From the NCBI GenBank assembly GCA_017746715.1, contig JAGHZQ010000034.1:62001-126000 (forward strand): DNA of 64,000 bases, written 5' to 3'. The notes beneath the pieces are model-generated. The model was not told the origin of the DNA and made no database searches. It was given only the letters and a program-made list of their open reading frames with translations. The DNA is from Cyanobacteria bacterium SBLK (GTDB lineage: Bacteria; Cyanobacteriota; Cyanobacteriia; Cyanobacteriales; Spirulinaceae). How positions within the stretch are numbered: the stretch's first letter is position 1; the number at the start of each line of letters is the position of its first letter. The position numbers and the translations under genes are program-made. Shown here piece by piece: positions 25,451 through 33,281 of the stretch.

Positions 25451-28400
25451 CTAATCCTCGAACTCCTTCACTTCCCCGCTATCCAAACTTAATGTATCCG
25501 TATCGAGATAGCTATCTGCATTGAGAGCAAATGATAAAGCAGCAGGATCGAAGTTAGGAATCTCACCGATAATAAAATTTTGCTCGAAGACTTCGCTCGC
25601 CATTCCATTACGATCGTAAATCGTTGCCCACAGGCTATAATTGCCCTCGGTTAATACCAATGCACTCAAATCGAGATTATAGTTGAAAAATCCTTGGCGA
25701 TTGTCTGAATTAGAAGGTGTAAAATCGGTAACATCGCTCAGATCGATTAAAGTTCCATCCCCATAACGCAGGTAAAAATCGATATGAGATAGATCGCTAA
25801 TACCATCGCGATCGCTAACATTTCCAGAAGTAATCGTTAAAGTTTGAGAAACACGATAAGCTGTTTTATTCAGATTAAAATCAACAGAAATTGGTGTATT
25901 ATTGGCGGGTTGAAGTTTAGTTACAAAAATACTCATTCCATCCGGACTGGTTAGCGTAAACGTATCGTCTCCGGGATCGAAATCCGTCGTATTTTTAAAT
26001 CCACCAATTAAATAAACCTCACCACGATTGCCTAAGGCCAAGCTCGTTAGAATATCAGAATCATTACCTCCGATTTGTTTGACTTCTTGCAAATTTCCTT
26101 GGCGATCGAGCATCCCAAGAAAAGTATCGGACTGACCGTAGCTTGTTAGATTATAAGCTCCTGTCCCTAGATTAAAATCTATAGTTTCGTCAAACGAACT
26201 TGCAATATAGAGAGTATCTTCGTTATCGATCTCAATCTTAATACCCGGTAGCGAATTTTCAAAAACATTATCAATTTGTTGAATCCATTCAAGTTGGCCG
26301 GACGCATTCAGTTTCCAGATATAGCCATTTGCGCCCTGACTGCTAAGATTATAAGTTTCATTTCCAGAGGCAATCTCAAAACTTTGAAAAAAACCACCAG
26401 CACTATAAATATCACCGTGACTATCAACAGCAATGTTGAGAGGGGTTGTCATTATAGTGCTTACTTGTCTTGCCCAACGAAAATTTCCTTGTTCGTTGAG
26501 TTTGAGAATAAACTGATTAATACGAGAGTTTTTGCTGGTGAGTTGGTAAGTATTGGCACTAGGATCGAAATCAGCCGTTCCAGAAAAATCACCTATTACG
26601 ATGATATTACCTTGGGAATCGACGGAAATATCTTCACCAGAATCGCCCGCGTTACCTCCCATTTGTTTCGTCCAGAGGAAATTTCCATGGAGATCGAGCT
26701 TTGAGATAAAAATATCATAACTATCACTGCTTAAAATTTCATTTCCTGTATCTATTGTTCCGTTAAATTTCCCTTCCGGGATCGAAATCAATTGTATTTT
26801 GGAATAATCCCGTAAGATAAACATTATCTTGGCTATCTATCGCAATTTTGCTGTTATACTCAAATCCAGCACTTCCAAACAGTTTTGCCCAAAGGAATTT
26901 ACCTTCTTTGTCTAATTTTGTAATATAGATGTCCGATCTTTCGCGACTGGTTAGCGAGTAAACATCTTCCCCCGGATCGAAGTCCATTGTTCCACTTAAA
27001 GTTCCTGTAATATAACTATTTCCTTCACTATCGATCGCAACTTCAATATCGTGCATATGTTGGTTATTAGCATCTCCCATTACTGTGGCCCAAGCAAATT
27101 CTAAATCATTGTTACTATTGCCATCATTAGGAGATGTTACTGTAAAAATACGCTCGACGAGTTCGCTTTCTCGACCCATGCGATCGCGAACAATTCCTTG
27201 TAATTTATATTCTCCGGCAACCAATCCCAAATCACTCGTATTAAAGACGCCATCGAAACTTCCCCAGCGATCGTCTTCTGAGGAAGGTGTAAAATGATCG
27301 ATCGCACCGAGATCCACCGAAGAACCATTATTTTTAATCAATTTCAAGACAATTTGCTTGATTTCGTCGATCCCTGCCTCATTTTGAACGAATCCCTCCG
27401 TAATCGAGAGATTTTCCGTTGGCAAAATAGTTGTGCGATTGAGATTAAAGAGTAATACTGGGACAGTTTCGATCGCTTCTAATATGAATGTGCGTTCAAA
27501 AGAATTGCTGCTTTCTCCAGCGCGATCGTAAGCGATTCCTCGCAAACTGTATTCTCCGCTTTCTAATCCCAAATCGCTGAATTCTACACTATAAGAAAAA
27601 TTTGCCCAAGTTCCCAGATCGTCCCATGTTGCCGAAATAAATTCAGTAATGTTCTCTAGAGAAACAATCTGCGATCCTTCTTGCCAAATTGCCCATTCAA
27701 TTTTATCGATATCTTCCACTCCATTTCCATCTTTCAACCAACCGTAACTTAAATTTAACGTATCGCTATTGGTATAGTGATTATTAGCAAGATTAAAACT
27801 GAAGTTGCTCGGAGCTTCATTGAGATCGAGATCGGGAGACGCAATCGCAAAACTTCTAGAAAATACCTCGGAAATCGCTCCAGCGCGATCGTTCGCAATG
27901 CCCTTAATAACATAATTACCATCGCTTATACTCAAATTGGCTAGGTTGAAATCGTGACTAAAACTGACCCAATTTTCCGACCAAGATACAGAAGTTAAAT
28001 TTCTCGTACTCGTATCGTGTAAAATTGTTCCTTGACTGTCTTGAATTTGCAGGTCAATGTCTGTCAAATCCGTCGCACCATCTTCATCCTGTACCCATCC
28101 CCCGACTATTCTTAATATACTATCGGGACTGTACTGATTGGACTCCAAACCAAAACGCAGATTTGTCGGGGCTGTATTTTGCGTTTGTTGCGTTTGCGTT
28201 TCTAGGAAAAATGCGCGAGAAAAAGGCGTGCTGGCATTCCCAAAGCGATCGTAAACCGTTGCTTGTAAATAATAAGTTCCTTCTTGTAACGCTTCCCAAT
28301 CCGTTAAGTTTAATGAAATGTTAAAGTTTGCCCAATGCTCGTCCCAAGTTGCGATCGCAAAATCGCTGAAGCTGCGAATGCTTCCAATTTCAGTATTAGG

Positions 28401-28454
28401 GATAGAATATTGTTCCTTGAAAATAGTATAACGCGAAATTATTCCAAGGGAGAA
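25451..28454 (-). pseudogene. Broken gene for a large beta-repeat surface/secreted protein
   Basis: Two minus-strand frames, 26763-28454 and 25451-26824, encode one continuous repeat protein. The upstream half has at least four units of about 110 residues with RDRxGxxSExxxRxFxV-type ends (NDRAGAISEVFSRSF, YDRAGESSNSFERTF). Both halves carry SBBP-like propeller units (GNSYITGTLSGTMDFDPG, DIYITKLDKEGKFLWAK). Phase is lost near 26765-26780 at GGAAGGGAAATTT, where NTIDFDPGREI stops and KFNGTIDTGNEI resumes in another frame. The upstream frame is open to 28454 but has no start codon or signal peptide, so the 5' end is also missing. A sequencing error at the internal site is possible. Confidence 0.75.
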
Positions 28455-28549
28455 TTAATGCAAAATTTCCTTACTTCTATCCCAACAATTCACTTTAATA
28501 GATCGAATCATTTTGTTTGATGAATTCAAGTGAGATCTACCTGTTGCCG

Positions 28550-29305
28550 TTATCTCAATTCCTCGTGTAAAAAAGCCCCGACAATTTTCGCCAACTCCTC
28601 CGAACCGCGATCGCGAAAATGAACATCTCGAGGAATTTGCCATGTTTTTAAATTCTTGCGTGCAGGAGTCCAAAGATCGAGAATGGGAAGCTCTTTTTTT
28701 GTCATAATTTCTCGAGCGATCGCATTAATTCGTTCTGCTTCTCCAGCTTTGCGAAATAATGTCCTTGAAGGCACTGGAGTCGTGTTTATCCAAACAATAC
28801 GAGCGTTAGTTGCTTGGAGTTTAGTCGCGATCGCCTCCAGATTTCGGCGATATTCCCTCGGTATCCCCACCCCTTTCACAAAATGGATATCGTGCAAGCC
28901 AAAATTAAACGCAATAATATCCCAATCGCGATCGCCCAGCCAGCGATCGCACTGCTTTAACCCATAACGGCTATGTCGGGCATTTTCGGGCACGCCGTAA
29001 ACATTGGCAACCCCTGCCATTTCTGCGCGCAAATCGAAAAAATAGCCGGAAACGATGGAATCGCCGATAATGAGGATATTTGCAAGATCGGGATGAGGAT
29101 ATTCTAAGACTTCAAAACCCGTGAGAGAAGGGGTATAGAACAGATCGTAAATGCGACTGCGTTCGAGAAAAACAGCAGAGAGCAACACCACAATCGCCAA
29201 TCCTCCCATCAATTTTTTCTTTTTTGAAAATGATAGAATAGGATAACCTTCCACGCTGCAAAATTTCCTATCACTGTAGCGCAAACCCTCCATTTTTAGC
29301 GCCAT
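28550..29305 (-). CDS. SGNH/GDSL hydrolase with N-terminal membrane anchor
   Basis: 251 residues. Lys-rich SFSKKKK precedes a hydrophobic helix (LMGGLAIVVLLSAVFL, about 33-48), so the catalytic domain is probably periplasmic. SGNH blocks are visible: GDS in LIIGDSIVSG, Asn in FNFGLHD, and Asp/His in PRDVHFRDRG. Members are esterases, lipases or acetylhydrolases acting on lipids or polysaccharides; substrate unknown. The start is only 6 bp from the divergent pyrF-pyrE gene, so a start at the Met near residue 5 or 33 may be used instead. Confidence 0.78.
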   Translation of the reverse strand: MALKMEGLRYSDRKFCSVEGYPILSFSKKKKLMGGLAIVVLLSAVFLERSRIYDLFYTPSLTGFEVLEYPHPDLANILIIGDSIVSGYFFDLRAEMAGVANVYGVPENARHSRYGLKQCDRWLGDRDWDIIAFNFGLHDIHFVKGVGIPREYRRNLEAIATKLQATNARIVWINTTPVPSRTLFRKAGEAERINAIAREIMTKKELPILDLWTPARKNLKTWQIPRDVHFRDRGSEELAKIVGAFLHEELR

Positions 29306-29311
29306 TCACGA

Positions 29312-30760
29312 ATGAACTTTTCCTCAAAACTGAATCATGCGATCGCCAAAAATAACAGCATTTTAGTTCTCGGTTTAGACCCAAATCCGGAAATGCTCCC
29401 CGATCGCTACGGCATCCCAGATAATAAGTCCCAATATATTACTGCCTTTGGCGACTGGTTGACGGGACTCATTCAACAAACGCAAGATTGCATCTGTGCC
29501 TACAAACTCGGTTTTGGTTTTTACAAATCCCTTGGAGCATCCGGTTTAGAACTCCTCGAAACTATCCTTGCAGAAATTCCCCCCCATCTTCCCGTCATCC
29601 TCGATGCCAAACATGGGGATCTCAATACCAACGCCATTTTTGCCCGTACTGTCTTTGAAGAGTGGCAAGTGGATGCCGTTACTCTCAATCCCTACGCGGG
29701 ACAGGATCAAGCTGCACCCTTCCTAGTCTACCCCGATCGCGCCGTTTTTATCCTCTGCCGCACCTCCAACCCTTCCGCTATCCCCATTCAAGAATATCCC
29801 CATCCTAACTCCAATTCTCCTCTTTACCTACAAGTGATACGAGAAGCGAAAGCATGGGGAACCCCGGAACAATTGTGCTTGGAGGTGGGGACGACTTCCC
29901 CGGATGTCTTGGCAGATGCGCGAGCGATCGCACCAGAACGGACGATCTGGGTGCGAAGTATTTGGTCAGAAGAGGAGAATCTGGAACGTCTCGTTAAAGC
30001 GGGATTAAATGAGGGTGGAGAGGGATTATTGTTACCCGTCCCGCAAGATTGGTTGAGTCGCGAGGATATCGTCTCTTCTCTGGCATCTCTCAACCGGAAA
30101 ATTGAGGTCATTCGTGGGGACGCGCAGCGATCGGGGACGACTTGTGAGGTGTGGATGTCCGATGTTTGTTTGTTGAACCAACACCCCCATCAAGATTTAA
30201 TCCTGCAATTGTTTGATATTGGCTGTATTCTTTTTGGGGACTACGTGCAGGCATCGGGGGCGACTTTTTCCTATTATATAGACCTCCGCACGATTATTTC
30301 TCGCCCGCAAGTATTCCATAAAGTTCTCAATGCCTACGAGGGTGTTTTAAAAAACCTAACTTTCGATCGCATTGCCGGAATTCCCTATGGTTCTCTTCCC
30401 ACCGCAACGGGATTATCCTTAAGATTGCACCATCCCATGATTTTCCCCCGTAAGGAAGCGAAAGCACACGGGACGAGAAAAGCGATCGAGGGTAAATTTC
30501 ATCAAGGAGAAAAGGTGGTGGTAGTGGACGATATTCTCATTAGCGGCAAAAGCGCGATCGAGGGGGCGAATAAGTTACAATCTGCGGGGTTAGTGGTGGA
30601 AGATATCGTCGTTTTGATCGACCATGAGGGAGGAGTTAAAGATCGCTTGCGAGAAAGGGGTTACAATGCTCATTCCGTCTTGGGAATCTCGGAAATTACC
30701 CAAACCCTCTACGAAGCGGGACGCATTGACGAACAACAATATGCAGTTTTGTTGGGGTGA
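29312..30760 (+). CDS. pyrFE: Bifunctional orotidine-5'-phosphate decarboxylase / orotate phosphoribosyltransferase
   Basis: 482 residues. Residues 1 to about 270 are a PubB-type OMP decarboxylase (LVLGLDPNPEMLP, VILDAKHGDLNTNA with the catalytic Lys/Asp, AVTLNPYAGQDQ). Residues 290-482 are an orotate phosphoribosyltransferase with the PRPP loop VVVVDDILISGKSA. They catalyse the last two steps of UMP synthesis. The order PyrF-PyrE is the reverse of eukaryotic UMP synthase and is known in cyanobacteria. A run of HIP1 sites separates it from the convergent HEPN gene. Confidence 0.93.
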   Translation: MNFSSKLNHAIAKNNSILVLGLDPNPEMLPDRYGIPDNKSQYITAFGDWLTGLIQQTQDCICAYKLGFGFYKSLGASGLELLETILAEIPPHLPVILDAKHGDLNTNAIFARTVFEEWQVDAVTLNPYAGQDQAAPFLVYPDRAVFILCRTSNPSAIPIQEYPHPNSNSPLYLQVIREAKAWGTPEQLCLEVGTTSPDVLADARAIAPERTIWVRSIWSEEENLERLVKAGLNEGGEGLLLPVPQDWLSREDIVSSLASLNRKIEVIRGDAQRSGTTCEVWMSDVCLLNQHPHQDLILQLFDIGCILFGDYVQASGATFSYYIDLRTIISRPQVFHKVLNAYEGVLKNLTFDRIAGIPYGSLPTATGLSLRLHHPMIFPRKEAKAHGTRKAIEGKFHQGEKVVVVDDILISGKSAIEGANKLQSAGLVVEDIVVLIDHEGGVKDRLRERGYNAHSVLGISEITQTLYEAGRIDEQQYAVLLG

Positions 30761-30841
30761 GGGGAGGTTGTGCGATCGCTTTTCTTGAGGTTACGAATAC
30801 CCTTGATTTTTTAATGATTTTGCATTCTGCGATCGCCTCTC

Positions 30842-31222
30842 TCAAATTATTTTAACCAATAATGAGATGATTTCTTGAGAGCGTTTTACAGATTTATGAC
30901 TTTTCTTAGCAAGATCGAGAACACAATTTTGATAGTCTGCTTTGTTTCGATCTGTGCGTAAGTTCTTTAAGTTTTGACCGATGCGTTTATAGTCTGAATC
31001 TAAATTTTTGCTAAAATAAGACATGACTTCTTGATGAACCCTGCCCGTTTTGGAAAAGGTGCATCCCTTACGATCTTGCAGGTAGTTTCGTGCCGATACA
31101 AAAGCAGCATAATAAGCAAGATGAATGGACGCACGATACCGACATTCTCGATCGATGAGAGGTGTTGATTGTCCTAATATTTCTTCTGCTAAAGTCAAAT
31201 ACTGCGACCAATCAAATGCCAT
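30842..31222 (-). CDS. HEPN domain protein (putative RNase toxin)
   Basis: 126 residues, all helical, with N-terminal YRASIHLAYYAAFVSARNYL and a C-terminal LRTDRNKADYQNCV, matching HEPN proteins of the UPF0332-like group. The conserved R...ADY segment replaces the classical Rx4-6H. Several HEPN proteins are ribonuclease toxins paired with a small neutralising partner. Its start overlaps the stop of the upstream gene as TAATG at 31222, so the two are translationally coupled. The toxin role is inferred; a degenerate, non-catalytic HEPN is the alternative. Confidence 0.75.
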   Translation of the reverse strand: MAFDWSQYLTLAEEILGQSTPLIDRECRYRASIHLAYYAAFVSARNYLQDRKGCTFSKTGRVHQEVMSYFSKNLDSDYKRIGQNLKNLRTDRNKADYQNCVLDLAKKSHKSVKRSQEIISLLVKII

Positions 31223-31581
31223 TATTCAACCGAAACACAAAAGATTTCGCGTACTTTTGCAGACAAATTGAGATACCAGTCGTAGGAAAGTTGTTTTTCA
31301 ATCTCAAGCGATCGATCGATTTCTTCATCACTCTTTCCTTCTGTGACAATTTTCAAGAAAAGTTGCTGATAGTCTGGAATTTCTGGATCGACATGATATT
31401 CAAGGATTAAGTCATTATTTGGGAAATAATTGCGAATGCGATCGTGTCCTTCCGACAAAATCGAAATGATTTCACGATTTTCTTTGAGAAATTCTAGAAC
31501 TTCGTTTTTTTGTTCAAACTGATAAAACGCTTCTAGTTCGTCAATTCTTGTTGATAAGTTTGGTTGAGTAAGTGTTATCAT
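31222..31581 (-). CDS. Small acidic partner of the HEPN protein (putative antitoxin)
   Basis: 119 residues, first gene of the HEPN pair. It is acidic, with a helical N-terminal half (RIDELEAFYQFEQKNEVLEFL, ISILSEGHDRIRNYF) and a beta/helix C-terminal half (LILEYHVDPEIPDYQQLFLKI, LSYDWYLNLSAKVREIFCV). It has no nucleotidyltransferase GSxxxxxSDxD motif, so it is not an MNT-type partner. I know of no assigned function. Gene order, overlap and acidity suit an antitoxin. Its start lies just downstream of a tandem 20-bp repeat that may serve as an operator. Confidence 0.65.
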   Translation of the reverse strand: MITLTQPNLSTRIDELEAFYQFEQKNEVLEFLKENREIISILSEGHDRIRNYFPNNDLILEYHVDPEIPDYQQLFLKIVTEGKSDEEIDRSLEIEKQLSYDWYLNLSAKVREIFCVSVE

Positions 31582-31582
31582 T

Positions 31583-31622
31583 TTGATTAGTAAAGTTACA
31601 AGTTGATTAGTAAAGTTACAAG
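31583..31622. repeat. Tandem 20-bp direct repeat in the HEPN-pair promoter
   Basis: Two perfect, abutting copies of TTGATTAGTAAAGTTACAAG begin 2 bp upstream of the partner-gene start (minus strand). The position, over the leader or promoter, suits autoregulation by a toxin-antitoxin complex. A recent replication slip is the trivial alternative. Confidence 0.75.
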
Positions 31623-31713
31623 AAATCTTGAGTCTACTTGTATAGTTTTAAGTTTAATGCCTTATAGTTATAGGCTACATAACTTAGTAAAACATGGTAT
31701 ATTAGTCTTTAGA

Positions 31714-31766
31714 GTCGAAAATCGACAGAAAAATCGGCAGATTGAGATATGTTGTCGAAAATCGAC
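31714..31766. promoter_or_regulatory. Duplicated palindrome, candidate operator pair
   Basis: GTCGAAAATCGAC occurs twice (31714-31726 and 31754-31766), each a 5-bp inverted repeat around AAA, 40 bp apart start to start, about four helical turns. They lie in the 311-bp divergent region between the HEPN pair and the HTH-ATPase gene. Same-face spacing suggests cooperative binding, possibly by the HTH protein encoded next door (inference). The rest of the gap is AT-rich and holds no ORF. Confidence 0.6.
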
Positions 31767-31892
31767 ATCTAGCATTCTGCTTGACACAAGCCCATTCTGT
31801 CTGTACGTAATAGGGATAACTCTAGATAATTCTCCCTACTCATGTAGATATCCTATATAGATTGACTCATCTATCAAACCTCAAGGGGTTAC

Positions 31893-33281
31893 TTGACTCC
31901 TATTAGATCGATGGCTCAAAAATTTCGTCTAACAAACAGTGGATTCAAAAAGGTCAATGAAAAAATTGGCAACATTGACGACACCGTAATTTCTGAGAAA
32001 TGTGATATTCACAGACAAACAGTTGCAAAAATCACAAAAAAGCAAGAACCTGTTAAAGACGTAACTATAATTAAACTTTTTCAGGGTCTCGATCTCGGCT
32101 TCCCCCAAGAAGGAAGAGATTATGAAGAATATTACGAACAAACGGATGCTAATTTAAAAAGCTCATCACAAGATACTATTTTACCTGCGAGCGATCAAAC
32201 AATACAAACTGAGAAAGCTATCGAAGAGACAAACCCTTTTTATATACAAAGATATGCAAAAAATTCTAACAAATCTTTAGAAGAGCAATGCTCTAAAATA
32301 TTGCAACAGTCCGGAGCATTAATTAGAATAAAAGCGCCTCAAGGCATGGGGAAAAAAAGTTTGATTTATGAAATCGCTAAGAGATTAAAACAGGAAACAA
32401 GTTATAATCTTGTTCTTTTAAATTTATCTCAAATCTTTGAGATTAAGACTCTAAGCAACTTAGAGAATTTTCTCAAAAATTTTTGTTTTTATGTTAGCGA
32501 TCGTCTCAAGATTCAAGAAAAAAGAAATATAAAATGGGATAATAATATTTCATCGCACTATAATAGCACGCGTTATTTTCAGGAATATCTCTTGCCTACC
32601 CTATCTAATCCAATTGTATTAATTATGGTAAACTTTGATAAGTTATTTGACAGTACAATTGTTGATGATTTTTGCAGTTTACTGCGTTCTTGGCATGAAG
32701 ATAGTCACCTCAATAACTCTGTATGGAAAAATCTTAGATTAGTTTTATCTTACAATACAGAAAGTTATGGTGCATTTAATATTAATAAATCTCGTTTGGG
32801 TAATGTTGGAATTCCAATTGAATTACCAGAATTTTCTAAACAACAAGTTTATCAATTGGTAAATTGTTACAGCCAAAGTCAACAGCTTTCTTGGAATTCT
32901 AAAATTATTAATCAATGGGTAGAAAGTCTTATGAAATTGGTAGGAGGGTATCCAAAACTATTGCGAGATTCACTAGATTACATTTCTGTATATAGCAAAA
33001 CCACAGTTGATGAATTCAAAAGTAATGCTTTAAGAGGTCAAGAACCATTGGGCAATCATTTGTTAGAGCATTGGAATATATTACGAGCAAATCCAAAATT
33101 ATATGAGGAATTTTGTCAAGTAATTATGAAGGATAAGTTAGTTTCATTACCACCAGAAAGTAGGTTTAAATTATACGGTATGGGTCTAATTAGCTATGAT
33201 GGAGAGAAAATTATTCCACGCTGTCAGTTATATCAAGATTACTTTTACGAACAATTTAAAAATTCAGGAGGTAATCAATGA
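31893..33281 (+). CDS. HTH-containing AAA-like (AAA_35/STAND-type) ATPase with altered Walker B
   Basis: 462 residues from a TTG preceded by AAGGGG; an ATG at 31911 (MAQKFRLTNSGF) is the other option. Residues 12-66 look like an XRE-type helix-turn-helix (DTVISEKCDIHRQTVAKITKK). A linker leads to a P-loop ATPase resembling the cyanobacterial AAA-like domain family: Walker A APQGMGKKS at 148-156. The Walker B region (IVLIMVNFDKLF) lacks the usual Asp-Glu pair, so hydrolysis may be impaired. The C-terminal part is winged-helix-like. It overlaps the next gene by 4 bp (ATGA). It may act as both DNA-binding regulator and ATPase partner (inference). Confidence 0.72.
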   Translation: MTPIRSMAQKFRLTNSGFKKVNEKIGNIDDTVISEKCDIHRQTVAKITKKQEPVKDVTIIKLFQGLDLGFPQEGRDYEEYYEQTDANLKSSSQDTILPASDQTIQTEKAIEETNPFYIQRYAKNSNKSLEEQCSKILQQSGALIRIKAPQGMGKKSLIYEIAKRLKQETSYNLVLLNLSQIFEIKTLSNLENFLKNFCFYVSDRLKIQEKRNIKWDNNISSHYNSTRYFQEYLLPTLSNPIVLIMVNFDKLFDSTIVDDFCSLLRSWHEDSHLNNSVWKNLRLVLSYNTESYGAFNINKSRLGNVGIPIELPEFSKQQVYQLVNCYSQSQQLSWNSKIINQWVESLMKLVGGYPKLLRDSLDYISVYSKTTVDEFKSNALRGQEPLGNHLLEHWNILRANPKLYEEFCQVIMKDKLVSLPPESRFKLYGMGLISYDGEKIIPRCQLYQDYFYEQFKNSGGNQ

